Positions 7,949 to 15,738 of a stretch of DNA of 53,782 bases are shown here, piece after piece. The position numbers and the translations under genes are program-made. Positions within the stretch are counted from its first letter, which is position 1. Every line of letters begins with the position of its first letter. The notes beneath the pieces are model-generated. The model worked only from the letters and a program-made list of their open reading frames with translations. It made no database searches and had not been told where the DNA came from. The stretch is from Brevibacillus sp. SYP-B805 (GTDB lineage Bacteria > Bacillota > Bacilli > Brevibacillales > Brevibacillaceae), in NCBI RefSeq assembly GCF_011059135.1, contig NZ_JAALGD010000023.1, positions 1 through 53,782 of the forward strand, read 5' to 3'.

Positions 7949-9103
7949 TTACTTTTTGTTCTTGCTCTCCAGCGCGGCCATCCACGGCGATACCGCCGCG
8001 TCGCTTTTGCCCCAGCCGTTGATGTAATTGGCCAGCTCGCTCATGTTCACCGGTTTTTCCGGCAGTTTGTCGCGGGAGACGAGATGCGGATCAAGCGAGA
8101 AATATTTGGGCGTCTGTTCACCCGCGATCTTTTGATACAGGAAACGTGCCTGCACACGACCGATATCGGCCGGATCCGTCGCGGCCGAAGCTTTCCACGG
8201 GCTGTCTTTTTCCTGAATCATCTGCAGGTCTTCATCGGACAAGTCAATCCCGAACACCTTGATCTCGGTGCGGCCGGCCGCCTTGATCGCGCGGGTCGCG
8301 CCTTTGGCGAACTCATCCCACGGCGCCCATACCGCCGCGATATCCCCTTTGTTCGGGTATTTCTTCAGGATTGCTTCCATCTGCGCCTGCGTGTCCAGCG
8401 CCGTATTCGGCGTGGCGGAACCGAAGCGGGCCACTTCCTTGATGTTGGGATAGCGCTGAAGGAAGATGTTGTAGACCCGGTTGCGCTTCTCCATCGGAGC
8501 GAAGCCGCCCACCCAGATGTAGACGATGTTTCCTTTGCCATCGATGCTCTGCGCCAGATTTTTCAGTCCCTGCCACGCCAGGCTGTAGTCATCCTGGTCG
8601 ATCACCGTGACGCCGTCCACCTGATCCAGGTCGTTGTCAAACGCCACGACCTTGATGCCCGCCTGCACGGCGCGCTGCACACCCGCCTGCAGGGCTTCCG
8701 CGCGGCCGTGGTTGATCAGGATGCCGTCCACTTTCTGGTTGATGGCCGTATCCAGATTGGCCGCCATTTTCGCCAGGTCACCGTCCGCATTGTAGACGAT
8801 CAGCTCGCCGCCGAAGCGCTCCACCTGATCTTTCACGCCCTGCAAGTACTGGGCAGAGAACGTCCCGATCGAAAATTCACTGACCAGCGCGATTTTCAGC
8901 TTTTTGTCGACAGCGCTCGGAATTTGCACATCCGCCGCCTGGGTCGCCGCCGGGGCGGCCGTGCCGGATGCAGGAGCCGTCCCCTGCTGTTGGGCCGGTT
9001 GTGCGGCCGCCTGCTGCGCGCCCGGCGCAGGCGGCTGTTCATTGGTGCAGGCTGCAAGCAGCACTGCAACCGCAGCGATAACTAGACTTGTTCGTTTCAA
9101 CAT
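7949..9103 (-). CDS. sugar-type ABC transporter substrate-binding lipoprotein, SAM-riboswitch controlled
   Basis: Lipoprotein of 384 aa: signal peptide with lipobox LLAAC (Cys19), an Ala/Gln/Pro-rich linker to about residue 60, then a type I periplasmic-binding fold (DUF/Periplasmic_binding_4 class). Conserved elements include LKIALVSEFSIGTFSAQYLQ, VDGILINHG and VFGIDLSDED. It is the first gene of the operon, directly behind a SAM-I riboswitch and terminator. Comparative genomics has, as I recall, linked S-box-controlled ribose-type importers in Firmicutes to methylthioribose uptake (named mtsABC). I cannot verify the ligand here; AI-2 or another ribose derivative is the main alternative. Confidence 0.9.
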   Translation of the reverse strand: MLKRTSLVIAAVAVLLAACTNEQPPAPGAQQAAAQPAQQQGTAPASGTAAPAATQAADVQIPSAVDKKLKIALVSEFSIGTFSAQYLQGVKDQVERFGGELIVYNADGDLAKMAANLDTAINQKVDGILINHGRAEALQAGVQRAVQAGIKVVAFDNDLDQVDGVTVIDQDDYSLAWQGLKNLAQSIDGKGNIVYIWVGGFAPMEKRNRVYNIFLQRYPNIKEVARFGSATPNTALDTQAQMEAILKKYPNKGDIAAVWAPWDEFAKGATRAIKAAGRTEIKVFGIDLSDEDLQMIQEKDSPWKASAATDPADIGRVQARFLYQKIAGEQTPKYFSLDPHLVSRDKLPEKPVNMSELANYINGWGKSDAAVSPWMAALESKNKK

Positions 9104-9135
9104 CTGGTTTCCCCCCTGGTTGTCGTGAAATGCCG

Positions 9136-9173
9136 GAAAAAAGCTATACCTCTTTCCTGAGGAAAGAGGTATA
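9136..9173 (-). terminator. SAM-I riboswitch expression-platform terminator
   Basis: On the minus strand ATACCTCTTTCC and GGAAAGAGGTAT pair around a tiny loop and are followed by AGCTTTTTT. It lies between the SAM aptamer and the binding-protein start. Confidence 0.92.
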
Positions 9174-9182
9174 TGCTGACAC

Positions 9183-9316
9183 GCTACCTCTCATCTCTCA
9201 GGAATAAATCCTGCAGGAGTTAGCACCGTGCCGCCATGCGCGCTGTCCGCGCAAAGGGTCGGTCGGTTGCCGGGCTTCATCGGGCCAGTCCCTCAGCCTG
9301 CTCTGGATAAGAGTAG
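9183..9316 (-). promoter_or_regulatory. SAM-I (S-box) riboswitch
   Basis: Minus-strand landmarks occur in canonical order: CTCTTATCCAGAG, GGCTGAGGGACTGGCCC, GATGAAGCCCGGCAACC, GGTGCTAACTCCTGC and finally GAGAGATGAGAG, which closes the P1 stem with the first element. A terminator follows. High SAM should stop transcription into the importer operon, so uptake rises when methionine/SAM is scarce. Plausible promoter elements lie at about 9320-9350 (TTGAGT) but are not clear. Bases 9317-9480 hold nothing else I recognise. Confidence 0.96.
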
Positions 9317-9496
9317 GTATTAAATTCCAAGTATTTCACTCAACATTGCATTTGTTTGATCACAATATTACAAAGGTTTCGAACCCTCGTCAACTATTTT
9401 TTTCCGGCTGCTGCCTGCCAGCGCCACCGTCTCCTCCTTCCGCATTCTTACCTGCTCCGCTTTATCGTAGTATATTGCCTTTAAGAAGGAGAAGGT

Positions 9497-9681
9497 ATGC
9501 CCTTGATCGAACTTCTGAAACGGCTCGGCCTTTGGAACGGGAGGCGCGCTGCGCTTTCGCCCTCCATGAAGAAACCAACCTGACGGGCGATGAAGCCGCC
9601 AAGTTGCGTTTCGGTCTCCCGGACGAATGGTTGCGCCGCCCTGCGTTCGCTGCCGGACAAAGGCGGCTGCCGCGTGATTAA
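9497..9681 (+). pseudogene. small ORF upstream of fosB, possibly frameshifted
   Basis: An ATG at 9497 has a near-ideal AAGAAGGAGAAGG site. Its frame (MPLIELLKRLGLW...) stops at 9583 after 28 codons. From about 9520 another frame continues without stop to 9681 and looks protein-like (HEETNLTGDEAAKLRFGLPD). One extra T in the TTT at 9530-9532 would fuse both into a 61-residue protein ending 33 bp before fosB. I recognise no family. It is either a real 28-codon ORF, a gene broken by a one-base deletion, or a sequencing error. Co-transcription with fosB is likely given the spacing. Confidence 0.3.
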
Positions 9682-9714
9682 CGAAAGACCCATCCTTACG
9701 GAAGGAGAACGCCC

Positions 9715-10137
9715 ATGAAAATATCCGGCATCAACCACCTGCTGTTTTCCGTATCCGATCTGGAGCGGTCGATCGCCTTCTACCGGGACGTCTTTCAGGC
9801 CCGTCTGCTGGTAAAAGGCCGCTCCCTTGCCTACTTTGATCTGAACGGCATCTGGCTGGCGCTGAACGAAGAGAAAGAGATTCCGCGCAACGAGATCCAC
9901 CGCTCCTATACCCATATCGCTTTCAGTGTAGATGAACAGGATTTCGACCGGATCGTGGAGCATCTTCGCAAGCACGGCGTCAACATCCTGCCCGGCCGGG
10001 AGAGGGATGAGCGGGATAAACGCTCCGTCTATTTCACCGATCCCGACGGGCACAAGTTCGAATTCCACACGGGCACGCTGGCGGACCGGCTGGCGTATTA
10101 CCGGGATGCGAAACCCCACATGACGTTTTATGAATAG
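9715..10137 (+). CDS. fosB: metallothiol transferase FosB (fosfomycin resistance)
   Basis: Glyoxalase/VOC-fold enzyme of 140 aa that opens the epoxide of fosfomycin with bacillithiol. The product keeps the FosB hallmarks: [16 protein letters not shown] at the N-terminus, [40 protein letters not shown] and [15 protein letters not shown]. Metal ligands are the His in GINH, the His in YTHIAF and the Glu in KFEFHTG. The length equals that of Bacillus FosB. The start ATG has GGAAGGAG eight bases upstream. The gene is chromosomal with ordinary neighbours and no mobile element nearby, so it is most likely intrinsic. Confidence 0.96.
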   Translation: MKISGINHLLFSVSDLERSIAFYRDVFQARLLVKGRSLAYFDLNGIWLALNEEKEIPRNEIHRSYTHIAFSVDEQDFDRIVEHLRKHGVNILPGRERDERDKRSVYFTDPDGHKFEFHTGTLADRLAYYRDAKPHMTFYE

Positions 10138-10195
10138 GGGATCGATGCAGCTCACGCAGGAATGAACCCGGAAAGCATCCCCTGCCCCATGCAAA

Positions 10196-10223
10196 AACCT
10201 CCCCTGCCCATGGTGAGGAGGTT
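10196..10223. terminator. hairpin downstream of fosB (first of two near-identical hairpins)
   Basis: Inverted repeat AACCTCC/GGAGGTT with a 14-base loop containing CTGCCCATGG. It matches the hairpin at 10476-10503 in 26 of 28 positions. The minus-strand copy is followed by TTTTT. The two hairpins bracket repeat copy A. Confidence 0.55.
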
Positions 10224-10228
10224 CCAGA

Positions 10229-10475
10229 CTGATGACAAACTTCTGTTTGGGGCATGGAGGAATGGGGCCAGGCGAGCTCCTTTGACGACCGACTCAGCGG
10301 AGAAACAAAGACGCGGGGCCCAGGGGGCGTGAGTCTCACTTCGCTAAGACGCCCAGATGTTGAGCCCCCTGCCCGCGTCGCGTTTCGGAGCGGACACGCC
10401 CCACTTCCTCGTGGGTCGGCAAGAGAGCGAGCAGGAACCATTACCCATGATCGACCCACTTTGTCTGCACACTGA
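10229..10475 (+). repeat. convergent-junction repeat, copy A
   Basis: From 10246 it is about 95% identical to copy B (48706-48936); its first part matches the deleted copy C (1032-1118, opposite strand). It has strong internal pairing: GACGCGGG (10310) with CCCGCGTC (10372), CAGGGGGC with GCCCCCTG nested inside, and GTGGGTCG (10411) with CGACCCAC (10452). No convincing ORF. It lies between the 3' ends of fosB and the NCS2 permease gene. Confidence 0.9.
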
Positions 10476-10503
10476 AACCTCCCCTGCCCATGCAGAGGAG
10501 GTT
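10476..10503. terminator. terminator hairpin of the NCS2 permease gene
   Basis: AACCTCC/GGAGGTT hairpin five bases beyond the permease stop codon. It immediately follows the TGCACACTG end of repeat copy A. Confidence 0.6.
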
Positions 10504-10508
10504 CTTCC

Positions 10509-11807
10509 TTACGCCATCGCCGGCAGCAGCATGCTTAACAGAAACAGACCGGCAATGAGGTACAACAGCGCCGGCACTTCCCTCCGCCTGCCCAGCGCGA
10601 GCTTCAGCAGCGGATAGGCGACAAAGCCAAACGCGATGCCATCCACGATGCTGTAGGAGAGCGGAATGACCGCAATGATCAGGAAGGCGGGAAACCCTTC
10701 GGAAAAATCGCGCAGATTGATGTTTTCCACCTTCTGCAGCATCAGGGCGCCGATGATCATCAGCACCGGGGCAACGGCGCTGTCGGGAATCAGCTTGACG
10801 ACAGGCAGCACCGCCAGCGACAGCAGCAGAAGCCCGCCGGTGACGAGCGCGGTTAGTCCCGTGCGGCCCCCTGCCGCGATCCCGGCCGCGCTTTCCACGG
10901 ATGCGACGGTCGGGCTTGTCCCGAGCACACCGGAGACGGCAGCGGAAAGGGCGGTGGCCTGCAGCGCCCGCCGCGTCTTCTCCGGCGTCCCCAGCATCCC
11001 CATGTGGCCGTGAATCAAGCCGATGTTTTCAAAGACGATCACCATGGCCAGCGAAAACGTGGCGATCCAAAACGGCAGGGTTCCCAGCCCCGCCGCAGAA
11101 AACCCGCCAATCACCGAAGCGTAGGCGTCCAGCGACAAGCTCCCGATCTGTCCGCTTTCCGGATGAACCAGGCCCATCCCCCAGCCGAGCACGGTCCCGC
11201 CGGCGATCCCCAGCAAAAAATTACCGGGCACGTTGCGGATAAACAGCAGCAGCGTCAACAGGAGCGTAACCAGCGTGACGACGACCTTGGCGCTGGTCAG
11301 ATCCCCCAAGGCCACAAACGTGGCGGGATTGGCGACAATCAGCCCTCCTTTTTGCAGCCCGATAAACGTAAGAAACAGCCCGATGCCCACAGTAATCGCT
11401 TCTTTCAGGGAAGCGGGAATCGCTTCCGAGAGCATGTCCGCCGCCCGCGTGAAGGCGATCAGGGCAAAGATCACCCCCGACAGCAGGACGGCGCCCAGGC
11501 CCTCCTGCCAGGATAACCCCAACGATTGGCACAGCGTATAGGTAAAAAGCGCGTTGATCCCCATCCCCGGCACCAGAATCACCGGCGCATTGGCCCAGAA
11601 CGCCATCATCAGGCCACCGGCGAATGCGCTCAGGACGGTTGCCAGAATCCCCGCCTCCAGCGGAATCCCCGCATCCTGCAGAATGGCGGCATTGACCGCC
11701 ACGATATATACCACGGTAACAAAGCCGATGAAACCGGCGAGCATCTCCCGCCCCACCGTCGTCCCGTTCGCACGCAGCCGAAATACACGATCCAACCAGT
11801 TCCGCAC
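10509..11807 (-). CDS. NCS2/AzgA-type purine permease (guanine/hypoxanthine)
   Basis: Integral membrane proton symporter of 432 aa with about 12-14 helices. Family markers include FVTVVYIVAVNAAIL near the N-terminus, ILVPGMGINALFTYTL, KEAITVGIGLFLTFIGLQ and LGTSPTVASVESAAGIAAGGRTGL, all typical of the PbuG/PbuO/AzgA branch. The start is GTG, six bases after AAGGGAG. It is transcribed away from a LysR gene that probably regulates it; inverted repeats at 11861-11873 and 11906-11930 lie between them. No purine riboswitch precedes it, unlike pbuX further along. Exact base specificity cannot be read from sequence. Confidence 0.92.
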   Translation of the reverse strand: MRNWLDRVFRLRANGTTVGREMLAGFIGFVTVVYIVAVNAAILQDAGIPLEAGILATVLSAFAGGLMMAFWANAPVILVPGMGINALFTYTLCQSLGLSWQEGLGAVLLSGVIFALIAFTRAADMLSEAIPASLKEAITVGIGLFLTFIGLQKGGLIVANPATFVALGDLTSAKVVVTLVTLLLTLLLFIRNVPGNFLLGIAGGTVLGWGMGLVHPESGQIGSLSLDAYASVIGGFSAAGLGTLPFWIATFSLAMVIVFENIGLIHGHMGMLGTPEKTRRALQATALSAAVSGVLGTSPTVASVESAAGIAAGGRTGLTALVTGGLLLLSLAVLPVVKLIPDSAVAPVLMIIGALMLQKVENINLRDFSEGFPAFLIIAVIPLSYSIVDGIAFGFVAYPLLKLALGRRREVPALLYLIAGLFLLSMLLPAMA

Positions 11808-11860
11808 GCAAATCTCCCTTCTTTCCTCTTCTGCTCTTTCATGCTGACTCCAGGAAATTA

Positions 11861-11930
11861 TGCTATCATAGCAGGAATGATAGGAAAAATATTAAGGAAA
11901 TCTGTTTTCCATACGTTTTTCATATGGAAA
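11861..11930. promoter_or_regulatory. candidate LysR operator region
   Basis: The 130-bp divergent region holds a perfect palindrome TGCTATCATAGCA (11861-11873) and an inverted repeat TTTCCATA-N9-TATGGAAA (11906-11930). LysR regulators typically bind such dyads between divergent genes. No sigma-A promoter is obvious on either strand. Function is inferred from position. Confidence 0.45.
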
Positions 11931-11945
11931 GAAAGGAGCATGGCT

Positions 11946-12818
11946 GTGGACATCCGTCAACTGCGCTACTTTGTGGCGATCGCCGAAGAAGGACAGATCA
12001 CCGGGGCAGCCAAACGCCTGAAAATGGCCCAGCCCCCGCTGAGCCAGCAGCTGCGCCAGATGGAAGAGGAACTGGGCGTCACCCTGATGGAGCGGGTCGG
12101 AAGAAAAATGATGCTGACCGAGGCGGGGGCCACCCTGTACAAACAGGCGCTCAACCTCATCCATCAGCTGGATGAGGCGATTGCGGAAGTGAAGGAAACC
12201 GGGGAAGGGGTGCGGGGGACGCTCTCCATCGGCGTCAGCGCCTTGTCCGCCTACAGCCTGCCGGAACAGATCCGCCAGTTTCAGCAGCGCTACCCGCTGA
12301 TCACCTACAAGGTATGGAAAGGCGACACCCGGCTCTTGAGCGAATGGCTGGAGCGTCGGACGATCGAAGTGGCCATTGTCCGACTCCCCCATTCCCTCGC
12401 CAACTGCACCACCATTCCGCTGGAAGAGGAGCCTTTCGTCCTGATGGTGCCCGCCTCCTCTCCGCTCGCCGCCAAAACCGCCATCGCGATGAAGGACGTG
12501 GCGCTGCACCCGCTGATCATGCCGAGCACCACCGGTTTAGGAATCTACGACATGCTGGTGAAGGAATTTGCCCGCCTGGGAGTAACGCCGCAGGTCATCT
12601 GTGAATGTCCCGACATCTCGCTGACCGTCAGCATGGTAGGGGCGGGAGTGGCGGCCGCGATTGTTCCCCGTTCCGCTTCGCTGGCGCAGGCGAGCGACGC
12701 CGTTCGCTGCCTGCAGATTACCGGGACCTCCATCACCTCGTCGGCCGCCATCGTCTGGCTGAAGGACCGCCATCTCTCCAAGGCCGCCCGCCGGTTTATC
12801 GACATGTTCTCCGCTTAG
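11946..12818 (+). CDS. LysR-family transcriptional regulator
   Basis: Full-length LysR protein of about 290 aa. The N-terminal helix-turn-helix MDIRQLRYFVAIAEEGQITGA is followed by AKRLKMAQPPLSQQLRQMEEELG, then an effector-binding domain with GTLSIGVSALSAYSLP and VSMVGAGVAAAIVP. I set the start at the GTG (11946), seven bases after AAAGGAG; the ATG at 11940 is only one base from that site. It is divergent from the NCS2 permease gene and convergent with pbuX, so purine or related nitrogen metabolites are plausible effectors. That is inference from context only. Confidence 0.92.
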   Translation: MDIRQLRYFVAIAEEGQITGAAKRLKMAQPPLSQQLRQMEEELGVTLMERVGRKMMLTEAGATLYKQALNLIHQLDEAIAEVKETGEGVRGTLSIGVSALSAYSLPEQIRQFQQRYPLITYKVWKGDTRLLSEWLERRTIEVAIVRLPHSLANCTTIPLEEEPFVLMVPASSPLAAKTAIAMKDVALHPLIMPSTTGLGIYDMLVKEFARLGVTPQVICECPDISLTVSMVGAGVAAAIVPRSASLAQASDAVRCLQITGTSITSSAAIVWLKDRHLSKAARRFIDMFSA

Positions 12819-12874
12819 CGGATCCCCCCGCCCGGCGCGTCCCTGCCCACCATCCCGCCCTTTTGACAGGGGGA

Positions 12875-12907
12875 CAAAAAATGGCCCCTGCAGAAGCGAG
12901 CCATTTC
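12875..12907 (-). terminator. terminator of xpt-pbuX
   Basis: On the minus strand AAATGGC and GGCCATTT bracket a GC-rich loop and are followed by TTT. It lies 12-45 bp after the pbuX stop, in the convergent gap with the LysR gene. The rest of that gap (12819-12874) shows nothing. Confidence 0.75.
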
Positions 12908-12919
12908 CTGATATCCGGG

Positions 12920-14227
12920 TTATCCCGCTTTGGGAGCGGTTGTTGCCTGCACCGGCAGGTTCCCTTTCTTTTGCGTGTGCAGGAGCAGCAGGTTGAGGAT
13001 CACGGCGGTTAACGAACCGGTGACGATGCCGTTTTGCAAAAGCATTTTGGCCATGTCGGGCAGCTGATCGAACATTTGCGGCACGGCGGCGGACCCCAGG
13101 CCGACCGCGATGCTGCACGCGGCGATCAGCAGATTTTCATTTTGGCGGAAATCGACGCTGGACAGGATGTTGATGCCGGAAGCGACCACCATGCCGAACA
13201 TGGCAACCATGGCGCCCCCCAGCACCGGATTGGGGATGACAGTCGTCAGCGCCGCCAGCTTCGGCAGGAGCCCCAGCACGACCAGAATGAGCCCTGCCGC
13301 CACAATCACATCGCGTGTCTTCACCCGGGTAAGGGAGACCAGCCCCACGTTTTGCGAGAATGTGGTGTAAGGGAACGCATTGAAGATACCGCCGAGCAGG
13401 ATCGCGACGCCTTCCGCCCGCAAGCCTTTGACAATATCCGCTTCCCCCACCTCTTGCCCGGTTACTTTGCCGAGGGCAAAATACACCCCGGTGGACTCGA
13501 CCATGCTGATCACGCAGACCAGCAGCATCGTCAGAATAGCCGCGATGTTAAACTGCGGCACGCCGAAATAGAACGGCTGCACGATATTGATCCAGGACGC
13601 ATCGGCAACCGACGCAAAGCTCACCATGCCCATGAAATAGGCAGCGGCCGTTCCGGCGATCAACCCAAGCAGGACGGAAATCGCACGAATGAATCCGGTA
13701 AACAGGCGGTTGATCAGCAGGATCAGGGCCAGCGTTCCCAATGCCAGGAGCAGATTGCGCGGTTGGCCGAAATCAGGGCTTCCCTGGCCGCCCGCCGCAT
13801 TGTTCATCGCGACGGGAATCAGCGACAAGCCGATGATGGTCACCACCGATCCCGTGACGACCGTCGGGAAAAAGCGGAGCAGCTTGCCGAACAGCGGCGC
13901 CGCCAGCATGACGGCGATGCCGGCCACGATGATGGCCCCGTAAACCGTAGCCAGATTGGACGAGAGCGAAATCGCAATGATCGGCCCGACAGCGGTAAAC
14001 GTACAGCCGAGCACAACCGGCAGCTTGATGCCGATATACCGGTTCCCGATCACCTGCAGCAGGGTGGCCAGCCCGCAGGTAAAGAGGTCCGCCGCGATCA
14101 GGTACGCCATCTGCGCCGGCGAGAGCTTCAGCGCACCCCCGATAATCAGCGGCACGACGACGGCGCCGGCATACATGGCGAGCACGTGCTGCAAGCCAAG
14201 GGTCACGATTTTCTGTTTGCTTAACAT
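12920..14227 (-). CDS. pbuX: xanthine permease (NCS2 family)
   Basis: Integral membrane proton-coupled xanthine carrier, 435 aa, with about 14 helices. It contains the NCS2 signatures LGLQHVLAMYAGAVVVPLIIGGAL, QVIGNRYIGIKLPVVLGCTFTAV and the conserved SMVESTGVYFALG segment. The NAT motif is recognisable near NAFPYTTFSQNVG. It overlaps the 3' end of xpt by seven bases, giving the same xpt-pbuX order as B. subtilis. Transcription starts upstream of xpt and is governed by the tandem guanine/PRPP riboswitch, so the transporter is made when guanine is low and PRPP is high. Confidence 0.95.
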   Translation of the reverse strand: MLSKQKIVTLGLQHVLAMYAGAVVVPLIIGGALKLSPAQMAYLIAADLFTCGLATLLQVIGNRYIGIKLPVVLGCTFTAVGPIIAISLSSNLATVYGAIIVAGIAVMLAAPLFGKLLRFFPTVVTGSVVTIIGLSLIPVAMNNAAGGQGSPDFGQPRNLLLALGTLALILLINRLFTGFIRAISVLLGLIAGTAAAYFMGMVSFASVADASWINIVQPFYFGVPQFNIAAILTMLLVCVISMVESTGVYFALGKVTGQEVGEADIVKGLRAEGVAILLGGIFNAFPYTTFSQNVGLVSLTRVKTRDVIVAAGLILVVLGLLPKLAALTTVIPNPVLGGAMVAMFGMVVASGINILSSVDFRQNENLLIAACSIAVGLGSAAVPQMFDQLPDMAKMLLQNGIVTGSLTAVILNLLLLHTQKKGNLPVQATTAPKAG

Positions 14228-14841
14228 ACGAAATGATTCTCCTTTCCAGCTTCCTCTCGGTTGTTCTCAGTGAGAAACCGGATGCCGCCCTCCGGCGACA
14301 TCCCGGCAATGCGCACGAGCGATTCGATCCGGACCCCCGCTTTTTCCAGCAGCCCCCGTCCTTCCTGAAAGCTCTTTTCGATCACGGCGCCGATGCCGAC
14401 CAGATGGGCGCCCGCCTGTGCTACGATCTCGGCCAAGCCGAGGAGGGCAGCGCCGGTCGCCAGGAAATCGTCCACGATCAGCACGCGGTCATCCGGCGAC
14501 AGATACTGCCGGGACACGCTTACCTGATACTCCGTCTGCCGGGTGTACGAGTAGACGGGCGCCGTATACACCTCTTCCGTCTGCGTCACCGCCTTTTTCT
14601 TTTTGGCATAGACGAACGGAACACCGAGCGCCACTGCCGTCGCCAGCGCAAAATGGATGCCGCTCGCTTCAATCGTCAGCACCTTGGTCACGTTCTCCCT
14701 CCGGAAGCGGTCCGCGAACTCCCTGCCGATCTCCATCGTCAGCACCGGATCCACCTGGTGGTTCAAAAACGCATCCACCTTCAGCACCTTGTCGGACAAT
14801 ACCCTGCCGTCACGGAGGATCCGCTCTTGCAATGCTTTCAT
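14221..14841 (-). CDS. xpt: xanthine phosphoribosyltransferase
   Basis: Cytosolic salvage enzyme converting xanthine and PRPP to XMP, 206 aa. The N-terminus MKALQERILRDGRVLSDKVLKVDAFLNHQ aligns well in phase with B. subtilis Xpt; the PRPP-binding loop is VLIVDDFLATGAA. I chose the ATG at 14841, eight bases after GAGGAG, instead of the GTG at 14847 which is too close to that site. The C-terminus is about ten residues longer than in B. subtilis. It is the first gene of the xpt-pbuX operon behind two aptamers and a long terminator hairpin. Confidence 0.95.
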   Translation of the reverse strand: MKALQERILRDGRVLSDKVLKVDAFLNHQVDPVLTMEIGREFADRFRRENVTKVLTIEASGIHFALATAVALGVPFVYAKKKKAVTQTEEVYTAPVYSYTRQTEYQVSVSRQYLSPDDRVLIVDDFLATGAALLGLAEIVAQAGAHLVGIGAVIEKSFQEGRGLLEKAGVRIESLVRIAGMSPEGGIRFLTENNREEAGKENHFVC

Positions 14842-14879
14842 GTCCACGACTCCTCTGCATGAAAAATCGAAAACCCTCG

Positions 14880-14957
14880 GAAAAAATCAAGAAGCCCAGC
14901 AGGACAGTCCACTTGGTTGTGCATGTTCATCCAAGTGAAACCTGTCCTCCTGGGCTT
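14880..14957 (-). terminator. terminator of the tandem purine riboswitch
   Basis: A long minus-strand hairpin: AAGCCCAG/CTGGGCTT, GGACAG/CTGTCC and CACTTGG/CCAAGTG are stacked in order, then CTTGATTTTTT. Its 5' arm contains the 3' conserved part of the PRPP aptamer, so ligand binding and termination exclude each other. Confidence 0.92.
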
Positions 14958-15086
14958 TTCTCCCTAAGGTGTGGCACCAAAACGGACGCGTCCGCCGTTT
15001 TCGCACCTGCGCCGCTCGGACCTGCCCCCTTTCTTCCCGCACGCATCCGAACGGGAAAAAAGAGCGGAACCCTAGACGCTCTTTCA
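14937..15086 (-). promoter_or_regulatory. PRPP riboswitch aptamer (ykkC subtype 2b)
   Basis: Minus-strand landmarks: GTGAAAGAGCGTCTAGGGTT, then GGTCCGAGCGGCGCAGG, a variable hairpin, and CCACACCTTAGGGAGAAAAG followed by CCCAGGAGGACAGGTTTC. These match the Thermoanaerobacter PRPP aptamer as I remember it nearly base for base in the conserved core. It begins where the guanine aptamer ends. PRPP binding should prevent the downstream terminator and turn xpt-pbuX on. Confidence 0.92.
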
Positions 15087-15154
15087 CTCGTAGTCAGACG
15101 ATTTACGGTCATCTGGTAGAGACTTATGGGCCATATTCCCAAAATTATACGAGT
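15086..15154 (-). promoter_or_regulatory. guanine riboswitch aptamer
   Basis: Classic purine aptamer on the minus strand: ACTCGTATAAT, GGGAATATGGCCC, GTCTCTACC, GATGACCGTAAATCGTC and TGACTACGAGT. P1 pairs ACTCGT with ACGAGT. The specificity position in GACTACG is C, which pairs with guanine; adenine switches have U. Guanine should repress xpt-pbuX. Confidence 0.96.
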
Positions 15155-15254
15155 CGCTATGCGATTGATGACTTTTCTCTACACTACCATACCTTTCATC
15201 CCTCGATCAAGGATCATCACGAACATTTTTGGACAAAACGGATGGAAAGGGGGC

Positions 15255-15725
15255 TTATTTCATTTTCAAAAAATCGTCAATCTGTTTGCGATGATGCCTG
15301 TCATGCTCAACCATCCCCAGCAGATATTGGGCCAAGGTACGAGGTTTTTCGTTAATCAAAAATTCGGAAAAAAAGTCGTCTTCATGAATATTAGACAATT
15401 GTTGCAAGATCACTTCCCGCATGTGTACGAACTCCCCGATCACGTCCTCTTTGCTGGCCTTCGAACGGGCGTATGCTGCGGCTGCATCATTGATCTGCTG
15501 CACATCCACTTTACCGAAAGTCAGCTTCGCCCCCGGCTTCATCAATGGCAGCCGTTCTTCTGCCATGAAACGACCCCAAGCCGTCAAATGGGCGATGATT
15601 TCCCCGATCGACCACTTTCCTTCTGCAATCGGCTTCAGCCAGAGACTGTCATCCACGGAACGCAAGGACTCCACCCAGGGAATCAATGCGCCAAATTGCT
15701 CGATCACATCCTGTTTGCTGTTCAT
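15255..15725 (-). CDS. DinB-family protein
   Basis: Four-helix-bundle protein of 156 aa from the DinB/YfiT metal-binding superfamily. The His triad candidates are H in IGEIIAHLTAWGRF and the two in VEHDRHHRKQIDDF. Such proteins are thiol-dependent transferases or of unknown function; no specific role can be read here. I chose the ATG at 15725, five bases after TGGAGG, over an in-frame ATG at 15737 that lies inside that site. It follows the racemase gene by 13 bp and is likely co-transcribed with it. It ends about 100 bp before the guanine aptamer, a gap that must hold the xpt promoter. Confidence 0.85.
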   Translation of the reverse strand: MNSKQDVIEQFGALIPWVESLRSVDDSLWLKPIAEGKWSIGEIIAHLTAWGRFMAEERLPLMKPGAKLTFGKVDVQQINDAAAAYARSKASKEDVIGEFVHMREVILQQLSNIHEDDFFSEFLINEKPRTLAQYLLGMVEHDRHHRKQIDDFLKMK

Positions 15726-15738
15726 AAGCCCCTCCATA

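Noticed and set aside
10246-10475. Minus-strand ORFs running through repeat copies A and B (both reading WVMVPARSL)
   Set aside because: A one-base length difference between the copies breaks the shared frame, and substitutions do not favour third positions. The repeat is better explained as non-coding.
11964-12509. Minus-strand frame opposite the LysR gene near pbuX
   Set aside because: The plus-strand LysR protein is complete with typical motifs; the antisense frame has none.
15055-15086. Short hairpin AAGAGCG/CGCTCTT with six T, as a terminator of the guanine aptamer alone
   Set aside because: Its loop is the CTAGGGTT core of the PRPP aptamer, and its 3' arm belongs to that aptamer's first helix. 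The large hairpin at 14880-14957 is the better terminator, though the short one may form transiently.
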